A DNA stretch of 64,000 nt from Liolophura sinensis (lineage: Eukaryota > Mollusca > Polyplacophora > Chitonida > Chitonidae). The notes under the pieces are model-generated. The model made no database searches. It worked only from the letters and a program-made list of their open reading frames with translations, and had not been told where the DNA came from. Positions within the stretch are counted from its first letter, which is position 1, and every line of letters starts with the position of its first letter. Below are positions 1 through 13,240 of this stretch, in pieces. The position numbers and the translations under genes were made by a program. The DNA is taken from the NCBI RefSeq assembly GCF_032854445.1, contig NC_088305.1, forward strand, positions 9,243,606-9,307,605, given 5' to 3'.

Positions 1-54
1 TAAGATACTTTCTTCCAACACTGTATGGTTGAGGCTTCAAACGGCCAAATCTTA

Positions 55-143
55 CCGGTTTTCTGTCATAAAGCTGGCCGCTGCCGTAGAAGTGAAATAT
101 TCCTGCGTACGGCGTACAACAACAATCAAATAAATATATCACC
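55..143 (+). mobile_element. SINE family 1, 3' end only (degenerate)
   Basis: A decayed core (GCCGTAGAAGTGAAATATTC) and an AATCAAATAAATA tail. Confidence 0.75.
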
Positions 144-1379
144 CAAGCGTACAAAAATGGTGAACATTTAAATTCTAGGTTGCGTATAGTCATTACTAGG
201 TTTTCTGAACCCTTTCATTGCGCTTATTTTTATTCTTCATGTGTCCAAGCAATCCTAAACCGTGTTTGCATGTAAACCCTAGTGCGATGTATCTATATTG
301 CTTTATCGAAATTCAGATACGAGGTCTACATCAAGACAGTCAGAAGGCAAGCGATAACCATTAGCAAATGTATCATAACCCGTTGTAGAAACGTTATCAC
401 TGGAGTTTCGTCTAAAACGCACAAACGTACATCTTGTGTGTTTAAACAATTTGATGACCATAAAACCTTATGCAAAAAATCGAAGGCAGTAGCAAAATTT
501 TTTTAAAGCAGCATGCTCTGTGTGAACATAAAAGGAAATAATGTTGTGACGAACAATTAATTCTCGTTTTTAGTTGATTTATGCACATACATTTGGCCAA
601 CCCATCTCACATATACAAGAATGTGAAAACATGTCACATAGGAATAATGGACTTGCATTTAACGCATTTAACTTTTGACTCCAGCTGGCGGCTAAGACGA
701 AATTCAGTCGTTTTATTACCTTGTTTTTCATTTTCTGTGCATAAAACGATTTCTTTTGCAGGTTACTTAACCGCTTATAGATATAAAACAAATGTTTTCC
801 TCCTGGGTATCGAGAAATGAAAACTCTCTAGAAGGTTAAGTGTCACTAGGAGAATAAACACCTCTTCTGGTGTTGTAAAATGCGACATAAAATCTTACAG
901 CGACGATCGATAATGTTAACTGCTGTCATCTGACACCTCGTGATCAGGCAACAGCGAGGGGATACATACAAATAATAAAGACGGTCTGTGTTCTTGCAAT
1001 TAAATTGAATCCATATTTCTTAGCAACCGAGACATGTATTGCATGGAATCTTCAAATTTACATAATACTGTGTGCAGGTGTTTTCGAGGTAGCTGTCCGT
1101 TATCCATCTTCTTTACCCACCCGGACATATTTCTCTTTGTAAATCTCAGGTTCGCTTTAACGCGCAATAAAATAAACAAACCTTTCCGTCGGTAACAGTG
1201 ACATATTAGTCTTTATGACGGATCGTGTTTTAGATCTGTAACCATGTTTCTATATGAGCGCTAGCGGCGACTAGTTGGGTGTACAATATTAGTGTCCATT
1301 TAAGTTTCTAGTTTGTATTTTTCCCCAACGCAGGAGGAGGTTTTGTCTGGCCACAACATCAATTAGTCACGGTATAGTA
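144..1379. other. No gene seen
   Basis: AT-rich DNA. The short open frames on both strands (for example 581-820) have no signal peptide, no domain and no flanking splice pattern. Confidence 0.5.
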
Positions 1380-3785
1380 TACAATCTCTGTAATAACACA
1401 GTGGGGGTTTCCATATCTACATTGCCGAATCCCAGTCATTTGACATTTTAGCCTTTGGGGCTGTCTATAAATGCTGGCATATGTCGTTCTTAGCATTGAA
1501 TAATTGAACAGTGTAATCAACACATCCATATGTTCACAACTTACACTCAGACTGATATTTACCAGAAAACAGTTTCCGATGAATCATCCTACAGTGCAAT
1601 TTGTAATATTATGTCTTTCACACACAGACATTAAAGCTTTTCTCAAGGATGAACGTATACCATTTCATCAAGCCTGGAAACTGGCTGGCGTCTCACACCG
1701 ATCATCACGTCAACAGAGAAGCATCTGGAACTCGAACCTGATACACCGATATATAAGAATTGGCCGTTGTTAGACATTACTAAATGCTTGTTTGGTTACA
1801 TGGCAATTCCGTTTGCTGCTCTTAAAGACAAGGTAGCCTAGAACGTCATTAGAGCCGCACAGCTTCATCCACATACCATACATTTAGGGTCAAGTTGAAG
1901 TCAGCATTCCAAGAAGAAACTAGTTTCAAACTTGATCATGATGCACCGGTATATAGGAAAACGACTGTTGTTAGAGACTGTTAAATGCCTGTCATGTTAG
2001 AGGAATTCCACTGGTAATGACGAGGTAACCGAGAACGTCGTCAGAATCAACTATTTGTGTCAAATTCAGCAGGCAACTTTATCGGCCTGTTAGCGTGAGG
2101 TCGAAGTCCGCGTATCAGAAGCTAGTTTCATAGGAAAAAATGCTTTACAGAGAGCTTATGTGGAATGTAGGGCACTTGCTGACTTTTAAATGGCTGGTCT
2201 GCTGAGGCTGTAAGACCATTAGACAATGATGTAGCTGGATGGAATGCATTGTTCGCTGTTTTCGCTGTGACTTTATGTTTGGTGAATCTTCAGGTATCTG
2301 GCAAAAGGCGTTGGCTTACAGATTCTAAACTCTACACAGTGTAAATGTACACAATATCTGTATTTTACGATATCTACGGTAAAATAAGTATTTTACAAGC
2401 AAAATGCTAAGGATTACTCAGTAATGTAAATACTTTACAAGAGCAAATGTTGTAGATCTGAAACAAAAAAAGCACTTGGGCTTCGAAAAAACACGAGACG
2501 ACTTCGAGCTTTTAGGAAACTTTGTAGTAACGTGAGTGGCTGTTACTTCACAGGCAGAACAGAGATGTTCACACATAAACGCACCGTAGCCCAAAATGTC
2601 AGCACATTTTATTGCAAATATACATATAAATTTGATGAAACATTCTGGAGTGCAGACCTAACATCTCCATGTGTTTGATCGCAGTATAGATATAGCTCAA
2701 CATCGTTCACATAATAAACGACACGGACAGAATTTACACCCACAGGAGAGAAAAATCCTCGACGTAAACCCAAACGAACCGAGTACACAATAAACCAACC
2801 TAAAACCACTTTTTGTATTTAAAATGACTGCTATTTGCACGTCTGTAAGGGCTGTATGATTGATTTGTTGGCCGTGGGCATGTTGACTTTTCTTTTGTAT
2901 GCTTTGTGGCATGAAACCTTTATTGCACAACTTTGTAAGAAAATTTTTATGTGGGCCCACTGATATTGTGCTAAGGATTGTATACGGCTTTTACAGATCC
3001 GAAGTGTCACTTTTTTCGACTGAAAAGCAAAAGACAAATGTTGTGGCCTCCAGCCTTTACAGATGTTTATTATCTGTCAAGATTTTATTGCGTAACATCA
3101 AAAATTTTGATTTTGGAAGAGTTTGTCCTTGAAATAAGATCCTTCCAAAAGTCAGTCTCTTCGTGAAACTCATTATTGACATTTGACAGATAGAGGAGCT
3201 CTTTCTTGATCCCTGCCCTTCCCTTACTTTAAGGATTCCCTGCAGGGACACTGGCAGTTTTTCACACCAGACGTGTCCCTTAGGTCGATGGCAATTATTT
3301 CAAAATGGAGGAAACACATCGCATTCGGAAGTACATGTCGGTGTACGGATGACATGTTGTCGTTTAACAAATCACACACAACCAAAAGCAATATATAGAG
3401 GATCTTTTGGAGAGGAGTGCTGTTTTCTCATACATCGACTTTTTTTGTTTTGTAATAGATTTTAAAAAAACTGACAATAATGATACCATGCTGATGGAGT
3501 GTTACTTTCACAACATTTTTTTCTCTCGCCACATGAGCGGAAGCGTTGGGTTATCTGCAATGAAATTTCAAGAATACATTACTCAAATTGGACACCAGTT
3601 TTTCTTGCAATTATCTGTTACTGTGTAGAAAAATCTGTCCAAGCGATATTTTTAAGTTTACGCATTACAAAGAGTTGGATGAAGTTACAAATCGGATTAT
3701 CTCCCTTGTTTCTGATAACATCTCGATTGCATGCAGATAATCTTGATTGATGTTTTATTTTATTTCAGAATGTACTAATAGGAAT
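1380..3785. repeat. Tandem 2.6 kb repeat, copy 1
   Basis: The first of three copies of a long non-coding unit. Anchors include CAGTTTCCGATGAATCATCC (1571 here, 4141 in copy 2, offset 2570) and GAATGTACTAATAGGAATT at the right end (about 3766 here, 6363 in copy 2). No open frame is kept through the unit. A minus-strand frame that is open in copies 2 and 3 is broken here by single-base indels. Confidence 0.85.
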
Positions 3786-3934
3786 TGACGAACATGTGAT
3801 TGAATGATTGAGAGTTAATCGCTATATAGGCAGCATTTCATCTATGTTGTATTTTGGCGAGGACATGCTATTTTTTTCGATACGAGAATCACAACATCCA
3901 AATCATAAGAAATAGGAAACAAGACACTTTTGGT

Positions 3935-6380
3935 GTAGAATATCTGTAATATTACAGTGATGCTTTCCACATCCACAATGCCAAATCTCAGCAAGTCATT
4001 TGACATTTCGACGTTTGAGACAGTCTACGACCTTTGGCGTCAGCCGTTCCCAGAATCGAGTATTATAACAGTGCGATTACTCCCTCAACACATCCATCAT
4101 ATGGTGATAAGTTACACTCAGACTGACATTTAGCAGAAAACAGTTTCCGATGAATCATCCCACTATACAATTCGTTATATTATGTCTTTCACACCCATGC
4201 AATAAAGCCTTTTCTAAAGGATGTTGGTATACCATTTCATCAAGCCTGGGATCAGGCTGACGCATCAGAGCCCAGTACACCGCTCTTCGCGCCCACAGAG
4301 AAGCATCTGGACCTCGAACCTGATACAACGGTATGTAAGAATTGACCGTTGTTAGGCATTACTAAATGTCTATTTCGTTACATGGCAATTTCGTTTGCTA
4401 CCCTTAAAGACAAGGTAGCCTAGAACGTCATTAGAGCCGCACAGTTTCATCCGCATATCATACATTTAGGGTCAAGTTGAAGTCAGCATTCCAAGTAGAA
4501 ACTAGTTTCAAACATGAACGTGATACACGGGTGTATAGGAAAACGACTGTTGTTAGAGATTGTTAAATGCCTGTTATGTTAGAGGAATTCTACTGGTAAT
4601 GACGAGGTAACCGAGAACGTGTTCAGATTCACCTAGTTATGTCAAATTCAGCAGCCACCAACACAGCTTTATCGGCCTGTTAGCGTGAGGTCGAAGTCCG
4701 CGTATCAGAAACTAGTTCCATAGGAAAAACGCTTAACAGAGAGCTTATGTTGAATGTAGGGCCTTTGCTGACTTTTAAATGGCTGGTCTGCTGAGACTGT
4801 AAGACCATTAGGCAATGATGCAGCTTGATGGAATGCATTGTTCGCTGTTTTCGCTGTGACTTTATGTTTGGTAAATGTTCAGGTATCTGGCAAAAGGCGT
4901 TGGCTTCCACACTCGCAAATGTTGACCGTTTCGTTTCTAAAGTACATAGAGTGTAAATGTACTCAATTTTTGTTTCTATTTTACGATGTCTAAGGTAAAA
5001 TAAGTATTTTACAAGCACAAATGATTAGATTTAATGTGTACTGTAAATACTTTATAAAGGTAATGCTGTGGTCTGAAAAAAATAGCACTCAGGCTGCGAA
5101 AAAACACAAGACGATGTCGAGCTTTTATAATGGCTTGTAGTTAAGGAATTGGCTGTTGATTCTCGGGCAGAACAGAAAAGCACTGTAGCCCAAAATGTCA
5201 ACACATTTTCCTGTAAATATATATATGTTAGTTTGTTATTACATTCTATAGTGTAGACCTTACACGTGCATGTGTTTTATCGCAATATAGCTATAGCTCA
5301 ACATCGTTTAGGTAATAAACGTCACAGACAGAAATGTGCACCGCTTTACAGTCACAGGAGAGAAAAATCCTCGACGTAAACCTAAATGAACCGTGTACAT
5401 AATAAACTAATCTAAACCACTTTTTTGCATTTAAAGTGACTGGTATTTGCATGTCTGTAAGGGCTGTATGATTGATTCGTTGGCCGGTGGCATGTTGACT
5501 TTCTTTATTTTTGTATGCTTTGTCGAGTGAAACCTTCATTGCACAACTTTGTAAGATAATTTTTTTTGTGGGCCCATTGATATTGTGCTAAGGATTGTAT
5601 ACGGCTTTTACAGATCCGAAGTACCACTTTTTTCGACTGAAAAGCAAAAGACCGGTGTTTATTATCTGTCAAGATTTTATTGCATTACCTCAATTTTTTT
5701 GATTTTGGAAGAGTTTGTCCTAAAATAAGATCCTTCCAAAAGTCAGTCTCTTCGTGAAACTCATTATTGACATTTGACAGACAGAGAAGCTCTTTCTTGA
5801 TCCCTGCCCCTACCTTAAGAATTCCCCCCAGGGCCACTGGCAGTTTTTCACACCAGACATGTCCCCTTGGGTCGATGGCAATTATTTCAAAACGAGGATA
5901 CACGTCGCAATCGGAAGTACAAGTCGGTGTACGGATGACGTGTTGTTTTTTAAAAAATCACACACAACCATAAGCAATATACAAAAGATCTTTTGGAGAG
6001 TATTGCTGTTTTCTCATACATCGACTTTTTTGTTTTGTAATAGATTTAAAAAAACTGACAATAATGATACCATGTTGATAGAGTGTTGCTTGCACAAAAT
6101 GTTTTTCTCTCGCCACATTAGCGGAAGAGTTGGGTTATTTGCAATGAAATTTCAAGAATACATTACTCAAATTGGACACCTTAAAATATTTCTTGCAGTG
6201 ATTTGTTATTGCGCAGAACAATTTTGTCAAAGCGATATATACATGTTACTGTTTACGCCTTACAACGCGTTGGATTCAGTTACAAATCGGATTATCTCCC
6301 TCGTTCCTGATAACATTTCGATTGTATGGAGATAATCTTGATTGATGTTTTATTTTGTTTCAGAATGTACTAATAGGAAT
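3935..6380. repeat. Tandem 2.6 kb repeat, copy 2
   Basis: The second copy, head to tail after copy 1. Copies 1 and 2 stay alignable by eye over most of their length with many small indels, so the duplication is not very recent. The right end includes GGATTATCTCCCT, a motif often seen near mollusc transposon ends. No transposase frame is visible. Confidence 0.85.
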
Positions 6381-6384
6381 TCAC

Positions 6385-7279
6385 GAACCTGAACTCGAAC
6401 CTGATACACCGGTATAAAATGATTGAACGTTGTTAGACGGCACTAAATGTCTGTTTGGTTACACGGCAATTCTATTTGCTGCTCTCAAAGACAAGGTAGC
6501 TTAGAACGTCATGAGAGCAGCACAGCTTCATCGGCATACCATAAATTTAGGGTCAAGTTGAAGTCTGCATTCCAAGAATTCACTCGTTTCAAACTTGATC
6601 ATGATAGACCAGTGTGTAAAAAAACAACTGTTGTCAGAGATCGTTATTTGTCTGTCATGTTATAGCAATTCCACAGGCAGCTGGTAATGACGAGGCAACC
6701 CGGAACGTGTTCAGATTCACCTAGTTATGTCAAATTCAGCAACCAACCGCACATCTTTATCGGCTTGTTATGCAATTAGCGTGAGGTCGAAGCCCGCTTT
6801 TCAGAATCTAGTTTCATATGAAATACGTTGCACAGCGATCTCAGACTTTTAAACGCTGATCCGCTGGGACTGTCAGACCTTTAGAAAATGATGTAGCTGG
6901 CTGGAATGCAACGTTTGCTGTTTTAGCTCGGATTTCATATTTGGGAGACGGTCGGTTATCTGACAAAAGGCGTTGGTTTACACCCACAAATGTTAACCGT
7001 TTTAATTCTAAACTACATATACTGTTAGTGTGCACAATGAAGGACATCTAAGGTACAGTAAGTATTTCACAATCTCAAATTGTTTGGGTTAATGTGTATT
7101 GTAAATATTGTATGCTAAAAGCAAATGTTGTAAGTCTAAAAAAATAGCTCTGAGGCTGAGAAAAATGGCGAGAGGCTGTCGAGTTTTTATGATACCTTCA
7201 GTAACGCCATTTTCTGTTAATTCAGAACAGAGATGTTCACAGATAAGGGCAATGTAGCACAAAATGTCAGCACATTCCG

Positions 7280-7364
<85 letters not shown>

Positions 7365-8095
7365 TTTGTTATAGATATAGCTATAGCTATACATCGTTAA
7401 CAAACGACACGGACAGACTTGTATACTATTTTACAGCCACAGGACAGAAAAACTTCGACGTACACCTAAGGGAACCGTGTACACAATAAACTGATCAAAA
7501 ACTACTTTTGCGTTTAAAGTAATCTATGTTTGCACATCTGTAAGGGATGGTGTTCCGAAGCATGACTGATTCGTTGGCCGGTGGCAAGTTGATTTGCTTT
7601 AATTTTTATGCTTTGTCGCCTGAAACCTTCGCAGCACAATGTTGTAAGAAAATTGTTGATCAGGGCGCGCCGACATTGTACTAAGGATTGTTTATGACAT
7701 GCAAAGTACCTAGTAACCTCAACAGATCCAAAGTGCCACTTTTTCGAATATAAAGCAAAATACAGATGTTCAGGCCTTTAACCTCTACAGACTTTTACTA
7801 TCCGTCAAGATTTTATTGCATGACATCAAAACTTCTTGATTTTGCAAGAGTTTGTCATTGAAATAAGATCCAGCAAAAAGTCGGTCTTTCAGAGGATCTT
7901 TTTATGAACATTTGACAAACAGATGAGCTCTTTACTGATCCCTGCCCCTATCCCAGGAATTCCAGCAGGGGCACATGGCAGCTTTTCCCTCCAGATATGT
8001 CCCCTCGGGTCGATGGCGATTACTCTAAAAAGGATGAAATACGTCTCAATCCGAAGTACAAGACGGTGTACTGATGACATATTAGCGTATAACAA
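6385..8095. repeat. Tandem 2.6 kb repeat, copy 3, left part
   Basis: Starts inside the unit (matching about 1731 of copy 1 and 4313 of copy 2) and aligns until about 8095, where similarity stops abruptly. It carries a (TA)n expansion at 7281-7361 at the site of a short TATA stretch in copies 1 and 2. Confidence 0.8.
7281..7361. repeat. (TA)n microsatellite
   Basis: About 80 bp of uninterrupted TA dinucleotide inside repeat copy 3. It accounts for the long Ile/Tyr frame on the minus strand. Confidence 0.97.
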
Positions 8096-8428
8096 ACCAT
8101 GTTTAGCCGAGGCGGTAAAAGGGATCCATCTACCTTATACATTTTTGAGTAATAAAGAAAACTCCTTCAGTATGTTGATAGACGCAAAGCAAGTAGGTAA
8201 ACAATAAGTTTGTAAAAAAAATATGAAAAACAAACGGGTAGCGTGTTTGGTAGCCATGGGTTTACACGCGAAATGGAGAACTTTGTAATTATGTGTACCT
8301 ACTAATGATCGAGACAAAGGAATTTTAATTAAAACGCAAACTTCTTTCAAACAAGGTGTTAGGTGAGAAAACTGATAATTGGCGTAGCCAATTAAAACAA
8401 GTAACACACGCCACGGCAGTGTATGATT

Positions 8429-8682
8429 TATTTATTTATTTGATTGGTTTATAACGCCGTACTGAAGAGTATTTCACTTGTATACGGCGACGGCCAGCAT
8501 TATGGTGGCACAGCTTTGGAGAAACCTCAGCCATGCGCAGGTTCCGGACACACATTTCCACGTACTGCCGGAGAGGAAGCCAGCATGAGGTGGACTTGAA
8601 CACACAACAAAAGCATTGGTGAGAGGCTTCTGGCCCATTACGCCATGCTGGCACGCTAACCACCTCGGGCACCGAGAGCCCA
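8429..8682 (-). mobile_element. SINE family 1, nearly full length
   Basis: A reverse-strand copy: TTATTTATTTGATTGG at the left is the reversed tail, and the tRNA-like head (GGTTAGCGTGCC on the minus strand) is at the right. It lies in the ~3 kb block that splits repeat copy 3. Confidence 0.88.
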
Positions 8683-8838
8683 CAGAACATGATATACTCG
8701 GTGTGCATCACTGGCAGCACCAGCAAACCATGGACCCATTTTGTGGCCTGTGATAAAGGTCGACTATATGACTATACGGAATGGGTATGAAGACAATCTG
8801 GAATTATCAGGAAGTTATGGACTAAGTGGGCATCATGG

Positions 8839-9118
8839 GAAAAGGTGTCCGCCTCGAGGTCTGGAAACCCGGGATCAAACCGGGGACGGGTCATACTAAG
8901 GACTTGTTTACTTGTTTTTGCCTCATCTAACACTCAGCACTGGGAGGTTAAAGCAAAGAATCATGACTCGTTGGCCCGGTGTCAGTATAATGTGAATGGG
9001 TTGGTTGTCATCTCTAGTGTCTTAGGCATGCTACTGTCGGCAGCACTTTGGCGGCATGAACTCGCCCTTGCCCCACAAGAAGACACAATATATGTACATA
9101 CCTAATGACTCATCGTCG
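8839..9118 (+). mobile_element. SINE family 2
   Basis: A tRNA-derived head with a B-box-like GGGATCAAACC, then GGCCCGGTGTCAGTATAATG and GAAGACACAATATATGTACA. The same layout recurs at 54080-54440, 48037-48245 and, reversed, at 37731-37967. Confidence 0.8.
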
Positions 9119-11084
9119 TCATATAACTGAAAAATTATTAAATAGCGAATCACACCGCGAATATCATGGGCTGAATGATCCTAAACAAATGTTGAAAAAT
9201 GTTAAATTCAACTGATGTAAATAATTAATGGTTCCTGTCAACCTGTCAACCATTTTTCGATCTTTTCATTATTATATGCAAATGTACATCACATATAGCA
9301 AACGTAATTCCACAATTTAACAGATAACTTATTCAACGGACCATGACAAACTTTGTATTATAAGTTTGTTGGGATTCACGCGGTAGGGAAGTTCAACTAT
9401 TGGACAGTAACCCAAGGTGTCAAGCAGTGCTACAGATCATTTTCAGAGGTAGTTCGGTACTGCCTACTCCGCGGAGTAGCGGATAAGCCTCCCGCAGCAC
9501 ACATTTTAAAAAAATATTCAACATTTGACTATTTTGGGTCCCCAGCAATACACCTGGAATGTGTGAAGGAGGTTGAGAAAGACACGCATACATGCATACA
9601 TAGACCTACTCGTACTGGTACAGAGATTCTTCTTCTTACATATAGGACTACAAGTAGATATGTGTATATAACATTCTAGAATAAATTAATCATTTCAGCT
9701 CTTCATCATCAGGAATATATTTGAATGCCTCTCATACATTTATTTATTACACCTCAACCTGTAAGCCTACTGGGTTTATTCCAATAACTCACTCTCTGAC
9801 AACTTTACTTTTCCATTTTGTTGTAATGGCAGGTGTTGCAGTATCAATTCATTCTATGGTGGCTTGCCTAGTGCGAATGGTAATTTGTTTTACAACCTAG
9901 CACAAAAAACTGACAATCGGTGTAGAATTAAAACAATACATTAGGAGCAATATTAGGATGATTTAATGCAATACAGTAGCAGAACTTGCTGTGTAGTAAC
10001 CTAAATGACCATTTTTTGCCCTTACTACATCCTCTTCATTGCAAACATTAGAAAATGTCACAGATACAAATATCACAGTAGTCATTCTCCACGACTGCTT
10101 GAAGTGGTACATGATGTTGTGCTGTAACCTTCGGTTTTTGAAAACTAAGACGTCGTGGAGAGCGTAACGCACGTAAACCACTTTGGAGATCTACTTTCGA
10201 TTTTGACATGGGTGTTTGTTTTCAATCTCGCATGCACGCTATAGCTTTCAGGAGTTTAGACGTACACACAAATCGTCATGCGTATTCAGTACGCTCTGTT
10301 CAATTTTAGAGGCGTATCATTGAATTTTTAAGCGCATTTACGCCTGCATGCCCCTCATCTGTAGCACTGGGATCAAGGTCAAATGGCCATACTCGCCATT
10401 TGATAACTTCCATATTCTTTATTTTCACTATTTTAGTTACTAACAAAGCGCTTGATTGCCGTAAGGTAAGCCTAAATATTATCAGGAACAGTTAAATGCA
10501 TGAACGTTGGCTATCTTACATACGTACATACCCTTATCACAGGCAATCAAGGTACCGAGTTGTATGTGACATTTACCGTCACGATCCTCAAAATAGCGCA
10601 AGCGTACTCGATAACCTTTCGTGACGAGGAACTAACGACTAATAAATAAAAGCACGAATCCAAACATAAGTAAACAATTTTTATTCAATGCATAATCATA
10701 ACAAAGTATATGTATGTATATGAATAAATGATATAAAACCCAACAAGACAATAAAGAAAACATCACGAAAAGAAGCTAATATTTGACCATAACACATGGC
10801 CTATTTGGTTAACCGCACTGACACGGTGTACTTAGGTAAAAACCACTTCGGGCAATTTCTTCAAATTTTTTCATGCCTCTACAATGGGCTTCTGGTGATT
10901 GCCGCGAGTAGAGCCATAAAAAAAACGCTTAGTTGCAGTAGTTTAAAGCGATAACTGGGAGCTGAGCATTCGCTGTCAGGAGTTTGTAAGTAACTGTTAA
11001 GATGCCTGGGTGCGAGTGCCATTTGGTATGAATGTTCTAAGACACCGGTTAGACAAACAAAGCATACTTTTTTGGAACGGATAG

Positions 11085-11465
11085 CTGTCTTCTCAGACAT
11101 CGCCATTTTTCTTTTGTTGACCTAAAAGATTTGTCGAAAAAATATTGACAGGAATGAAACGATATTGATGGAGTGCTGCTTACAAAATATTTTTTTTGTC
11201 TCGCCACAAAAGCGGGAGGGTTGTGCTGTTTGCAAATGAAGTTTGAAGGACTCGAACTTGAACCAGACATTTTAAAAATTTGTGTTGAGATTACCTGTTA
11301 TTGTGCAGAAGAATTCTGTCAAATCGACATATATGTTTCTGTTTAGCATTCCAAGAGGTTGGATCAAGGTACAATTAGGATTATCTCCCGTGTTCCTAAC
11401 CACTTCTGTGTGATACACAGATAATCAGATTGCTGGGTTGTTGTTTTTTTTGGCTCCTGAATGTA
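11085..11465. repeat. Tandem 2.6 kb repeat, copy 3, right part
   Basis: Matches the right end of copies 1 and 2 (about 3427-3775 and 6009-6370), including the TCTCGCCACA segment, GGATTATCTCCCGTG and the GAATGTA end. It is separated from the left part by about 3 kb, so copy 3 appears to be interrupted. Confidence 0.65.
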
Positions 11466-11502
11466 TGGGAATGAATTAAAGATTGCAGTATTTCATCCAC
11501 GG

Positions 11503-11771
11503 GGCCTCCGTGGCTCAGCTGGTTAGGGCGCTAACTTAGCGTAATGACCCAGGATTCTCTCACCAATGCGGTCGCTGTGAGTTCAAGTCCAGTTCATGCT
11601 GGCTTACTCTCCTGCCGTTCGTGGGAAGGTCATCCAGCAACCTGCGGATGGTCGTGGATTTTCCCCCGGGCTGTACCCACAATGCTGCTAAAGTCACCAT
11701 AACGCTGGCCGCCGTCGTATAAGTGAAATATTCTTGAGTACAGCGTAAAACACCAATCAAATAAATAAATC
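11503..11771 (+). mobile_element. SINE family 1, full length
   Basis: It runs from GGCCTCCGTGGCTCAGCTGG (tRNA-like A box) through the B-box-like GAGTTCAAGTCCAG and the TATAAGTGAAATATTCTTGA core to the AATCAAATAAATAAAT tail. It follows directly after repeat copy 3. Confidence 0.93.
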
Positions 11772-11778
11772 TCATCCA

Positions 11779-11897
11779 CATTTCATTGAGGCGACGACAT
11801 GTTATTTTACAGTTTTATTTGATATTTCACTGCGGCGAGGACATGTTATTTCACATTTCATTCGACATTTCATTGCAGCAGGGACATGTTATTGAAT
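11779..11897. repeat. Three ~43 bp tandem units
   Basis: Units begin at about 11779, 11823 and 11866 and share CATTTCATTG followed by GCRGGGACATGTTATT. A related single unit occurs at about 3831-3876, just after repeat copy 1, which suggests it belongs to the same repeat family. Confidence 0.75.
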
Positions 11898-12904
11898 AAC
11901 AAAAAAGCGAGAAGCTTTTAGAATGGCATAAAGACATTCCAGAAACCATTTGTAATTCGAAAACCACATTAAACAGAGTTAGTATGCAATGACCTATTAT
12001 GTTTGGAAAGATTACTTAAATGTTTTTACAGCATGGTCATGTAGCCAAGCGAATGTTCACCTGAACCAAACCGGAGAGCTGCAAATTAGCCGCCTCTAAC
12101 GCTAAGCTCTCTATTTTTTCTTTCGCTTTGCTCCCATTGGCGACATTTTGTATACCACTCAGTTGGTCGAAATTGTATTAGCTAATACTGATATTAAATC
12201 ATTTTACATTTAAAATTTCATCCAAAATGAGCAGCTAATGCAGTTCTCTAAAATCAAAGTACAACAGCAGTAGTTTTAGTTTGTATTTAATATACTGGTG
12301 CACATGATTTTAGACTAAGTACAAAATTAAAAACTTAAAGTTAAATCTGATATTGGGTCTTAAACCAGTTTTGAACAACCAGGCCCTGCACGTATGTCCT
12401 TTTTTCAGGTATTCGGACCGAAAACAGGAATTGAAATAATAATAACAAAAGCAGGCCCTTTATTTCAAAATATAAAATATGTTCTCATGCTGACTTGTGA
12501 AAATATACATGTACATGTCTCTCAACAAATGAAAAACGCCATTGATTCCCGGGGGAAATGTATATCTGTGGCAATTGACTGTATTCAGTTATAATGAAAT
12601 TCCCAACGGGCGAAGCAAAGTGTTTTATTGATGTGAAAGAATTAATTTCTTGTCTGGTAATATAAAAACAACTGTCTAATATTGATAAGATAGCTATGTG
12701 TTTATTCATGAAATCGGCGTCATTATCTCCAGGGGGTAACAGGCGGTAAACCAACAAGCACCTGTCAGCTAGACATGCGTATAAATACATACATATATAT
12801 TTTCATGTCCATATTTATATTTTTACTCGAGAGTAAATACAAACATGATGTCCTGAAGGGCCAAGTTTTATTCACTTAAAGGAATACATTACGATTTACT
12901 CAAC

Positions 12905-13240
12905 TGTTGCTTAACCCCATACTGACGAATTTTTCACGCCTACGACATCCATGAGTTTTATGGGTAGATGAAACCGGAATACCCAAGGCAAATCTTTGGC
13001 AAGTAGGTGGAGAAATTTTCCACGTGTGCCGTACGGGTACATATATACACATATTGGTGGGAAACAAGTGGTCTTCACCTAAAGTCAGATGGCGCACATG
13101 AGAGCTACCTGCCACTTATTGTCGTCATGACGGTTCCACTACAAATTCGATATACAAATCCCCTGTTCAAGACCGGGTTGAAACCTGCACACAAGGTGTC
13201 GTGATTGAAAGGCACGTGCACTTAACCGCTAGATCAAGGA
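12905..13240 (-). mobile_element. tRNA-derived SINE, another family, diverged
   Basis: On the minus strand the right end reads as a tRNA-like head (CTAGCGGTTAAGTGCACGTG and GGTTTCAACCCGG). Related decayed copies lie at 16985-17350, 32690-32830 and 38240-38560. Confidence 0.6.

Larger units (their letters stand above)
8096..11084. other. Block interrupting repeat copy 3
   Basis: About 3 kb with a family 1 SINE (8429-8682), a family 2 SINE (8839-9118) and otherwise AT-rich DNA. No transposase, reverse transcriptase, terminal repeats or credible exon was seen. Confidence 0.4.

Noticed and set aside
5859-6335. The longest plus-strand open frame in the window (158 codons)
   Set aside because: It lies across the right half of repeat copy 2. 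The equivalent frame in copy 1 is broken and in other frames, there is no domain, and composition is low-complexity.
7089-7403. Minus-strand frame with a long Ile/Tyr repeat
   Set aside because: It is the translation of a (TA)n microsatellite. The same applies to 33348-33604.
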